Assembly (NCBI GenBank): GCA_054601695.1 | Contig: BAAHQB010000245.1 | Location: forward strand, 124,001-188,000 | DNA length: 64,000 nt | Direction of reading: 5' to 3' | Source: Amorphochlora amoebiformis | Lineage: Eukaryota > Cercozoa > Chlorarachniophyceae | Shown: in pieces, positions 1 to 64,000 of the stretch | How the letters are laid out: each line of letters opens with the position of its first letter | How positions within the stretch are numbered: position 1 is the stretch's first letter | Notes under the pieces: generated by a model | Seen by the model: only the letters and a program-made list of their open reading frames with translations | What the model was told of the DNA's origin: nothing | The model's database searches: none | Program-made: the position numbers and the translations under genes

Positions 1-1056
1 CCGTTTGAATTTTGACCGTGTAAAAATAAACAAAGCTATTCTTGGAAGGAGAGGGCATTTGCACCCGCGAACATTCATACTTAGTGTGCTCGCTTGCGTC
101 ACACAACCATGGGATGTCAACATATATACCGGTCGTGTGCATATATTCATGATTTTTCGGTCAAGGAAGCATACATGCTTTTCGTGAATATGTTCCTTTC
201 CATCTCCCCCACTCTCTATCACCTCTCTTGCAAGTCTTTGCATCCATCGTCAATCCGGGACTGGGAGCCACCCATTAGCCCCGGACACGTGTCTGAATGG
301 AATCCCGGTTACCGGCAAATTCGGCGGCAATAGTGCGAGTCCCGGGACTCCCGGCATCTCGAAACCCCTCAGTGACCTTCCGGAGACTCCAGATCACGAA
401 TGCCTCCAAACCCCGCGACCTTCGTGCCATCATTAAGTATAATTCCCATTATTTGAGGACAAAGGGGGAAAATCCTTAAAATTTAAGGCTCTCTTCTCCC
501 CTATTCCCGTCTTTCTGTCCAATTTAACCTCCATTTCCGGAAAAAATGCCGTGTCTATGGCCAGTCAAAACGATGGTTGTCCACGAAAAGTTTTACGTTC
601 TCTCACTGTTCATGAGACGCAATGGATTTCATATGTATATTCCCTTTCTCTGAGGGAGATGATTTTTACGGGATTTCGATTTTGTTTGCTTTGGATGTAA
701 AACTCACGTTTCATGAGTTCCTCCCTCCTCGAAGTTTCTTTCCGAGCGCTCTATTCCACTACCTTGACTTCTCCTCTCGCTCCCCCTCTTGTTCTACCTC
801 TAGTTTCTTCCTCTTCCTTTGCTTCCCGATCTTTCACTTACTCTTTCTTTCTCTCTTCTCTCGCTCTACCTTAGGTATCTCTCTCTTTCTCTCTCTTTCT
901 CTCTCTCTCTCCCTTAGGTATCTCTCTCTTTCTCTCTCTCTCTCTCTATGTACGTATATATTTGTATGTGTGTGCGTGTAATGATGTTTATGTATAATAT
1001 ACGTATGTAATATTAGATACTTAAGTATATGATAATATATACATATCAAAATATAT

Positions 1057-1090
<34 letters not shown>

Positions 1091-1132
1091 CATATGAGTG
1101 TGTGTGTATATGTGTATATTATAACATAGGGT
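1..1132. other. Unassigned left edge
   Basis: Mixed sequence with no gene I can support. Positions about 240-470 are GC-richer, with short open frames on both strands and no convincing splice-bounded exon. Positions 770-950 are CT-rich and 1040-1110 are (TA)n. The stretch may hold the promoter and 5' UTR of the tail-anchored protein gene that starts at 1133, or upstream exons if that ATG is internal, since an AG lies just before it. Confidence 0.4.
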
Positions 1133-5494
<4,362 letters not shown>

Positions 5495-5857
5495 TTAGAA
5501 TCTTCCATCGGACCTAGACTGAAAACTTTAAAACTATCTGTCATTGAACTCAAAAGTTACTGACTGCTACGTGTTCGAGTTCTCTTCTTTTTAAGTTCGC
5601 AGAAGGCCCGTGGTCCAGCTTTAATATGGTTACCGAATAAATATAGTCTAGAAATAATTATATATATATACTACTCTGGATACTGAGATACTACATCTAA
5701 ATACTAGAAATATGACATAGTAATTAATTCATCGGCCGCACGGCCAGGTTCATTACTAGATCTATGTGAAAAAGAAAGAATGGATCCGAAGATGGTTGTA
5801 CAATGATTACGTACTAGGATTAGTGCACCGCATGGCCGTACTTGAGTCCTATTTGCG
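5495..5857. other. Intergenic between two convergent 3' ends
   Basis: Low-repeat sequence between the stop of the + strand tail-anchored gene (5494) and the stop of the - strand E2 gene (5858). It probably contains both 3' UTRs. I see no further gene. Confidence 0.6.
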
Positions 5858-13341
<7,484 letters not shown>

Positions 13342-13854
13342 CCGCAGCCCCTCCCTCGATCCAAACGCCCCCCCCCTCCATCTGGACCAGAAAGATTTCC
13401 AAAAGTACATACTCTATACATCCGTATACAGGTACAGAACTTACATGCTGATTCACATTTCACAGAAATCACCTGTTTTTACCTAAATATTTGCCTTTTC
13501 CCCACCCATTCCCGCGTGCCCCCAGAGGAACGAATGATTAGGCCTCCCAAAGAGAGTACAAGTGCTGTCATACTGATTCCCCATCCTGAACGGCGGCACC
13601 TACGTCGCCCATGACCCGGGTCGACAGCCATATGCCGGAATCTAGATATTAGATATCTTCATAATGATTATTCAATATCTACATATTGACCTATAATATC
13701 TGGATAAGATTTGCGTGATTCGTGGTATAATCACGCAATGGGTTATGACTTCTCTGAGACGTCACGCTGTAGTTCCCGCCAAGGCGCCTCTCCGGCTCTC
13801 GCACATCCCGCCCCGCTTGTGTGCCCTCACTTCGCACGGCTGCAGTCATCAGCC
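13342..13854. promoter_or_regulatory. Shared promoter region of the E2 and DHX16 genes
   Basis: 513 nt of complex sequence separate the start codons of two divergent genes. The part nearest the E2 start is GC-rich with a C9 run. The middle (13640-13730) is AT-rich but not microsatellite. I see no canonical element that can be named with confidence. It is called a promoter by position only. Confidence 0.6.
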
Positions 13855-18325
<4,471 letters not shown>

Positions 18326-18645
18326 ACCCTAGTTACTATAGTAACTGCAGCTGTCTCAGATATGTACATTGTATGTCACATTCACAGATCATCACTTCCT
18401 TAAATTTATAATGAAACGAGTATGCTCAATTATTGTGGAATATTATTATTAACATTATCTTCAATGGTAGTCTCAGTTTTAGTATATATCATCATGAGTT
18501 TATATCTAGTATACTCTAGATCTAGTAGATACTGATACATTCGGAAGTCTAGGGAAGTGCAGGTATAATGCTACACAATTGAAAGATCATTTTCCAACAG
18601 GTATACATCTAGTACATGTACACGTTGCTATAAACCATGATTTTA

Positions 18646-18684
<39 letters not shown>

Positions 18685-18819
18685 CTAGTAATATAGATAT
18701 ATACAATATATCATGATATCTAGATTTTATTATTACATATATATTTATATATATATATATATATAATTATATAATATTATATATATATATATGTGTATAT
18801 ATATATATATATATTTATT

Positions 18820-18866
<47 letters not shown>

Positions 18867-18895
18867 TAAATATATATTTATATATATGTATATAT

Positions 18896-18941
<46 letters not shown>

Positions 18942-19117
18942 TTTTGTATAATCGGCAATCTTTTTAATTTTACAACTCAATCGGCTTGGAAGTTTTTCTA
19001 GTGGCCTAGCCAGTGCTAGTATCACAACTATAAAGGGCTCGAGCTCGATATCCTACTTTCGGTGGGCACACTAGACTAGAAAACTAAAAAACCAGTGAAA
19101 AGCCAAATCCTGACACC
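18326..19117. other. Intergenic between convergent 3' ends
   Basis: Holds the DHX16 3' UTR, then (TA)n from about 18660 to 18940, then complex sequence. On the - strand, 19174-19084 also reads in a second frame as a protein-like tail (DDKIVTGRFESETGGGDEV). That frame does not fit the chain of the zinc-knuckle gene. Confidence 0.55.
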
Positions 19118-28111
<8,994 letters not shown>

Positions 28112-28119
28112 GTGTCTAG

Positions 28120-28169
<50 letters not shown>

Positions 28170-28338
28170 GTATATGTGTGTGTGCAAATACATTAATGTG
28201 CATACGTTCAAATGTGTGTATATATATATATATATATATATTCTGTATATTTACTTACATAAATACACACACACGCACACACACATATATATGTATATAT
28301 ATATATATATATATATGTATATGTATATGTATGTGTAC

Positions 28339-28369
<31 letters not shown>

Positions 28370-28482
28370 TGTGTGTGTGTGTACATATATCAAATATACA
28401 TAAGCATATACTACACATATACTTATACGCACATATATATATATATAGATATATATATATATATACATATAATATTTATATC

Positions 28483-28524
<42 letters not shown>

Positions 28525-28684
28525 AGAACATCAATAATATATATATATATATACATATATGTGTATGTATACACGCATTTATACCCTTCCATATTTCTTT
28601 CCATACCCACACACACTTGTAAATCTTACTTTCTTAAATACATATCTATACATACATACATACAAAAAACATAAATATACATAC

Positions 28685-28717
<33 letters not shown>

Positions 28718-28783
28718 CATACATATATATATATATATATTATATATACATACATGGATCACACACACTCTTATAAATCCCAC
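28112..28783. other. TA/TG microsatellite stretch, end of La-motif gene not found
   Basis: Between the first exon of the zinc-knuckle gene and the last recognised exon of the La-motif gene. Mostly (TA)n, (TG)n and CATA tracts, plus a decayed copy of the La-motif exon end and donor near 28600-28640. The 3' end of the La-motif gene should be here, but I see no convincing terminal exon. Confidence 0.5.
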
Positions 28784-29134
28784 CTTCTTAAATCCCAAAA
28801 TCAGCTTCACCTCAGCCCTAAGCAACCACGACACACCCAAACACACACACACAAACACACACACACACACACATCGAGCGAGAGAGAGAGAGAAAAGCGA
28901 GAGCAGAAGAGGGAGAGAGAGCACGCGAGAGAGAGATAGATAGAAGGAGAGAGAGTGAGATATGAATGAGAGAGCGGGAGAGGGGGGGGGAGATTGAGGA
29001 GGAGAGAAAACCAGAATTAGAGAGAGAGGGTGAGATATAAGAGAGGGTGAGATATAAGACAGGTATGGGATCAGCGATGGAGGTATGATTGATATTGTTA
29101 TTTATGTATTCTATGTATGTGTGTATTTATTTTC

Positions 29135-29190
<56 letters not shown>

Positions 29191-29264
29191 GTATGCGTGT
29201 TGAATAGAATATATCATTCTCCTCCCAGGGATAAATTTCCAATTTCAAAAGCAGGATATATAAA

Positions 29265-29301
<37 letters not shown>

Positions 29302-29457
29302 CATATATATATATATATATATATAAATATATATATATATATTTAATATATATATATATATATATATTGTATATTATATATAATTATATAATATATGCAA
29401 TATGCATATAGAATGGTATATACCATGCCCCTTGATAGATACCTTCATTGAGAAACC

Positions 29458-29488
<31 letters not shown>

Positions 29489-29542
29489 CAGACATATATA
29501 TATATATAGAATATATATATATATATAAATATATATGTATGC

Positions 29543-29623
<81 letters not shown>

Positions 29624-29756
29624 ATAGGCATATATACCATCCTTCCCCTTGGGATATTTTTTCCTTAAGAAAGCCATCTGTTTTAAGGTTTCGAGCGGAG
29701 AAATAGTAGTCTACCTAATAATATATATACACACACATATATATATATATATATGT

Positions 29757-29788
<32 letters not shown>

Positions 29789-29875
29789 GTATATAATATT
29801 CTTTAAGAATACCGTCTATTTGAAGGTTTCGAGGGGAGAAATAGTAGTCTACATAATAATATATAATATATATAT

Positions 29876-29921
<46 letters not shown>

Positions 29922-29946
29922 TATAATATAATGTGTAATATCCGAA

Positions 29947-29986
<40 letters not shown>

Positions 29987-30073
29987 ATATATGTGTGTAT
30001 ATATTCTCCGTGAGAAGCCATAGAGGTTTCAAAGAGAAAAACAATAACACAGTATATTTTTAGATAATATACG

Positions 30074-30113
<40 letters not shown>

Positions 30114-30293
30114 TACTTTCTATTTGGACAAACATATACGTTCATAAAGATCATATATACCGGTAGTGAAACGCTTATGAAATGCACACAAACTCTATAT
30201 TCAATTCATTTGTAATACGCACTTATTCATACGTATATTACACATCAATTTATACATACAGACATGAAGCTGTATGGTACGTATGCGTAAACG

Positions 30294-30339
<46 letters not shown>

Positions 30340-30356
30340 AAATATATACGTGACTG

Positions 30357-30397
<41 letters not shown>

Positions 30398-30507
30398 GTG
30401 TGTGTGTGTGTGTAAATATATACGTGACTGATTATATCATAATATATATATACATAAATATTATACATATATATATATATACATATAATATAATATATGT
30501 AAAGTAC

Positions 30508-30547
<40 letters not shown>

Positions 30548-30568
30548 GTAAATTACATATATATATAT

Positions 30569-30623
<55 letters not shown>

Positions 30624-30711
30624 CCTGGTTGATTATCTGGTGTTCTAGGCCGTTTGGGGGAAAGGGGTCATGAGTAGCAGGCAATATCTCTGGCTCCTCC
30701 TCTATATATAT

Positions 30712-30802
<91 letters not shown>

Positions 30803-30826
30803 ACATAAATACAAATATATATTTAT

Positions 30827-30881
<55 letters not shown>

Positions 30882-30949
30882 TCTTTAAACATACGTGTAC
30901 AAATAGTATATATATATATACGTATACCAATAATTATATATTATATATA

Positions 30950-30995
<46 letters not shown>

Positions 30996-31066
30996 CAGGG
31001 CAATCTGGCTCCTCCTCTATATATTTATATATATACGAACAGTATATATTTATATACGTATACAAG

Positions 31067-31106
<40 letters not shown>

Positions 31107-31127
31107 CAGGCAATATCTCTAGCTCCT

Positions 31128-31172
<45 letters not shown>

Positions 31173-31209
31173 GTAGTATATATCTACACATGTATACAAG
31201 TAATATATA

Positions 31210-31252
<43 letters not shown>

Positions 31253-31381
31253 GCAGGCAATATCTCTGGATCCTCCTCTATGTATTTAGATATATATATA
31301 CAAATAGTATATATATATATATATATATACAGGCAATATCTCTGGCTCCTCTATGTATTTATATATATATATATAAAATTG

Positions 31382-31476
<95 letters not shown>

Positions 31477-31507
31477 GTAACACACACACATATATATGCA
31501 AACACAC

Positions 31508-31548
<41 letters not shown>

Positions 31549-31567
31549 ATATAATATCTATATATAC

Positions 31568-31609
<42 letters not shown>

Positions 31610-31670
31610 TATAAGATTACTATATCGACCTTCACCCTCCTCCTTCTCCTCGATTATCTGGAAGGCCATG

Positions 31671-31707
<37 letters not shown>

Positions 31708-31888
31708 CATATATATATATATATATGTATATAATATATTATATATATATACACACATACATATATACATATGTACATATATATTTAGATTCTACATATT
31801 TGTTTTACATGTGCATATGTATGTATGTACATATATATATATATACATATATATTATATTTTAGATATTACATACACATGCGATACAT

Positions 31889-31939
<51 letters not shown>

Positions 31940-32067
31940 ACATAAATAGATTATATATATATTTACTTTTACACAAATATTTCCATATCCTACCTCTCCA
32001 TCCTCCGCCTCTTCGACTAACAACACACCCATAACACACATATATCAAACTCACCATATTCTCGCAT
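28784..32067 (-). CDS. La-motif (LARP-like) RNA-binding protein, 3' end unresolved
   Basis: Exons: 32067-32055, 32016-31994, 31657-31630, 30701-30625, 29714-29638, 28817-28784. They total 252 nt, 84 codons, all in phase. An acidic N-terminus ([16 protein letters not shown]) leads into a La-motif winged helix: [41 protein letters not shown]. It matches the Q-V-E-Y-Y-F-S...D-x-F-L...W...L-I-L-x-F pattern that binds RNA 3' ends or poly(A) in La and LARP proteins. The start ATG (MREY) precedes a consensus GTGAGT donor. After GFKK the frame runs into repeats, so the rest (RRM or other domain) is missing from my model. Introns hold (TA)n, a CT-rich tract (GA on +, 28870-29060) and exon-edge arrays. 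Confidence 0.8.
29400..30062 (-). repeat. Partial copies of the La-motif exon on both sides of it
   Basis: A decayed copy of the exon end and donor (sense GGTTTCTCAATGAAGGTATC, then TATCAAGGGGCATGGTATA) lies at about 29415-29460, downstream. Copies of the exon start with acceptor lie upstream at about 29805-29865 ([18 protein letters not shown] in translation) and, more diverged, at 30003-30060. Confidence 0.87.
30990..31352 (-). repeat. Array of La-motif exon-4 5' edges
   Basis: Four copies of sense TATAGAGGAGGAGCCAGAGA followed by TATTGCCTGCT occur near 30994-31025, 31105-31140, 31250-31285 and 31330-31352. They lie in the intron upstream of exon 30701-30625, which begins with the same sequence. 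(TA)n spacers. Confidence 0.88.
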
Positions 32068-32807
32068 ATTCCAACATATTGTACATGCTTGTGTAAGAAG
32101 GAGCCAGACGGAAAGAGAGAGAGAGAGAGAGAGATTGAGACAGAGAGTGACAGAGAAAGAAAAGAGAGAGAGAGAGTTGCAGACAGAGAGAGAAAGCGAG
32201 AGAAAGCTACACAGAGAGATAAGGTGAAAGCTTTATCTTAGGCTTACGATAGGGAAGGTTAGAGCTAGAATTAACTTTAGTTTTATAGAGAATTTGTTCA
32301 GAGGTTGTATAGGGTTCTTTTTGTATTTCGAGGCTATCTATAGCATCTACAACTTAATAGAAGCTCTCTAAAGGTTAAATACAGGCAGCTCGATTGGCTT
32401 ATAGGGTTGTTCAGGGGCTGTTTAGAGGTTGTTCAGAGACTGTTTATGGTTGTTTAAGGGCTGTTTAGAGGCTGTTTAGGGCGGTTCAGAGGCTGTTTAG
32501 AGGTTGTTCAGGGGTTTTCAGAGGCTGTTTATGGTTGTTTAGAGGCTGTTCAGAGGCTGTTTAGAGTTGTTTAGACGGTTGAGGATTTATTTAGGAAATT
32601 TTTGGCTGTTTAGAGGTTGAAAGGGGAGGGGTATGAGAGAATGTCCGGGATACGTCCATTTAGGTCTCGTAACCCCAAATTTATACGAACACATCAGTAT
32701 GTATACTCTCATGGGCCGAAAGCCCTTGTACGTGGAAAACGCAAATCGAATATCATAACTACCCTTTGTATCGCCCGATTCGGTCGAATTTTTCTCACTT
32801 TTTTCCT
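32068..32807. other. Upstream region of the La-motif gene
   Basis: Contains a GA tract (32110-32220), a degenerate minisatellite of GGCTGTTTAGA / GGTTGTTCAGA units (about 32395-32620), and complex sequence. A 63-codon ORF on + (32641-32832) is open but overlaps the last exon of the neighbouring - strand gene and has no other support. Confidence 0.5.
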
Positions 32808-35489
<2,682 letters not shown>

Positions 35490-35752
35490 CTCCTGCCGTT
35501 GAGGGCTTGTGTGACATGTCAGTGTGACCGACTTGATTTCTTTCCATTAATATCTCGTATATTATAGTTAATATATCTTTGATATCTACACCTTGATATC
35601 AGGTTGTACACGTGTCTGACTGGATGTCCCGCCGATGTCTCACCTTTTCCCGAAATTACCATCGGCTCTTGTGTGATCTTAAGTGGTCCGAGAGAGATTC
35701 CGCAGAGTATCCCATCGCCCAACCGACCGACAACCCAACCTTTCATCTTACC
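35490..35752. promoter_or_regulatory. Shared promoter region, coiled-coil and psbY-like genes
   Basis: 263 nt of complex, non-microsatellite sequence between divergent start codons. Called by position. An AT-rich patch lies at 35545-35585. No element is named. Confidence 0.5.
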
Positions 35753-36330
35753 ATGTCCTACATCAACCTCGACGTTCCCCATACTGAGAAGAAGCCTCTC
35801 ACCCTCCTTGAAAAGGTCGCTCTAGGCGTCTGCGGAGTGGCTGTCATCGCTCTCGTTGCCGTCGTTTGCATGGGTTCCACCTCCAACCTCGGTGCTCCCA
35901 CGGCTACCCGTTCCCTCGCCACCATGCCCCGCGTCTCCCCCCGCACCATGGGCAACAGGATGAGCCTCGCTACGCGCGCCCAGCAGGTTTCTTCGTCCGC
36001 CGCTGCCCTCAAGAGGAACAACGACGGCCGTCTTGGAAAGATCGCCTTCCTTGCCGTTCCCGTTGCCGCTTGGGTTGGATACAACATCCTTGGCCCCGCT
36101 CAGAACCAGCTTGATGAGATGACCAGCACCAAGAAGGGTCCTGCCAAGAAGGCCCGTCGTCGTGCGGTGAGTCCCTTTCTTGAACATAGATCATGCTCTT
36201 TAACATTGTTTGTCCTCTGCAGATCCTCTCGGGCATTGCCTCCGCTGCCGCTGGGGCCGCTGTTTTGGCTGATGCCGATGCTGATGAGGTAATCAAGGCC
36301 ATCGACGAGATTAGCATGGAGCAGCATTAA
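35753..36330 (+). CDS. psbY: Nuclear-encoded photosystem II protein PsbY-like, 2 exons
   Basis: Exons 35753-36166 and 36223-36330 give 173 aa. The 56-nt intron is GTGAGT...CTGCAG, free of microsatellite. Residues 1-17 are polar and 18-41 a hydrophobic signal-like segment (VALGVCGVAVIALVAVV). Residues 41-93 are Ser/Thr/Arg/Ala-rich, like a plastid transit region. Residues 95-123 carry the PsbY membrane helix with its typical end (AVPVAAWVGYNILGPAQNQL). PsbY is a small thylakoid subunit near cytochrome b559 of photosystem II. The bipartite leader suggests import into a complex plastid. No Phe-containing ASAF-type cleavage motif is visible, unlike red-lineage leaders. GC-rich, C-ending codons suggest high expression. 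A 35-residue acidic tail follows the intron. The family call rests on the helix pattern, so it is moderate. Confidence 0.75.
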
Positions 36331-37099
36331 ACTGAGCGGAAGTAAATAGTGTCTTCAGATTCGTTTTTGCATGCATCTAGCACATGCACGCTCGACGATC
36401 GCTTGAATGTGTTGAGGATCGCAGTCGCTGTTTTACGGATGTAAACCTCATGAATTCCACCGCACAAGGCCGAGCCTTTGCATTTCCAAACTTGATCTTG
36501 GCAATTGATCGCTTGCGGTCGGGCGCAGCACCACTAGACCACGATCTAGTCATGGATCTGATACAAATAAACTAGATAAATACTCAAGATACCACCTGGT
36601 TCGAATTCTAATGGGATTTATTTCAATTTACTAGATTTAGGATACTGCTTGTCTATCACCGTATCTAGTTATGCTAGTTTTTCTACTAAATATTTAACTG
36701 AGATTTGTTCTGGATTAATTAATAATTGTATATATCATCTAGATCATGCATACTTGGAATATCTAGATTTAGATACTAATTTTTGCACTTTAAACTTAAA
36801 ATTTAAATTTGAATATGTACATGTAACATTGAAAATGATATACTAGATATACACATACATATATATATGTATATATATATATACATATATATATATACAT
36901 ATATATGTAGTATATATATATGTGTATATGTATACATGTGAATACCTATATATATATATTATAAATTACACATGAAGCTGCATGCATGTAATGACATATG
37001 GTTGCCTCTCAGTCTGACTAGTCTGAGTCTAGCTAGGTGACCGGTTGTTGGTGATTAATTCATCTAAATCTAGCAATCCGTTAGTAGCATAGCTAGAGC
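36331..37099. other. Intergenic between convergent psbY-like and raffinose-synthase genes
   Basis: Mostly complex AT-rich sequence, with a short TA/TATG patch at 36845-36960. Short open frames exist on both strands around 36385-36575 but lack splice or family support. Confidence 0.55.

Positions 37100-64000
<26,901 letters not shown>

Noticed and set aside
622-981. 119-codon + strand ORF
   Set aside because: Second half is (CT)n translation, first half has no recognisable features.
36384-36575. Short ORFs on both strands after the psbY-like gene
   Set aside because: No homology, no splice context; probably 3' UTR or intergenic.

Overview
This is eukaryotic nuclear DNA, most likely from a photosynthetic alga. 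The evidence is GT-AG introns, a DEAH-box spliceosomal helicase (Prp2/DHX16), an E2 ubiquitin-conjugating enzyme with a UBA domain, a La-motif protein, a raffinose-synthase-type GH36 enzyme and a nuclear psbY-like gene. In red-lineage algae psbY is usually plastid-encoded, and the protein here starts with a signal-peptide-like hydrophobic segment. I therefore infer a green-derived secondary plastid (for example a chlorarachniophyte). That is inference; no species is claimed.

The window first looks like a microsatellite desert of (TA)n, TTAGGG-like and (GA/CT)n tracts. It is in fact densely genic. The short non-repeat islands between tracts are exons of 15-170 nt, with a few longer ones, and the tracts are the introns. 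Chaining islands by splice site and reading phase gives long proteins with exact frame closure. The raffinose-synthase gene alone gives 36 exons, 2,523 coding nt over 26.4 kb, and is still open at the right window edge.

Layout: 1-1132 unassigned; 1133-5494 (+) tail-anchored TPR-like protein; 5858-13341 (-) UBE2K/Ubc1-type E2; 13342-13854 shared promoter; 13855-18325 (+) DHX16/Prp2; 19118-28111 (-) CCHC zinc-knuckle protein (ZCCHC8/PSP-like); 28784-32067 (-) La-motif protein, 3' end unresolved; 32808-35489 (-) coiled-coil protein; 35490-35752 shared promoter; 35753-36330 (+) PsbY-like protein; 37100-63503 (-) raffinose synthase/seed-imbibition-type GH36 with one 144-codon ORF nested in an intron.

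Two structural themes recur. First, intron microsatellites run straight into the splice sites: GTATATA..., ...TATATAG, GTTAGGG..., GTAACCCTAA..., ...CCCTAAG, GTGAGG(GA)n. Second, many introns carry tandem arrays of partial copies of the neighbouring exon edge with its splice site, spaced by (TA)n. Copies of an exon's 5' edge lie in the upstream intron and copies of its 3' edge in the downstream intron. I regard this as the most interesting undescribed feature. The genes have unrelated roles (splicing, RNA binding, ubiquitin, sugar metabolism, photosynthesis), so there is no operon-like logic. All exon models come from reading by eye and need transcript data.
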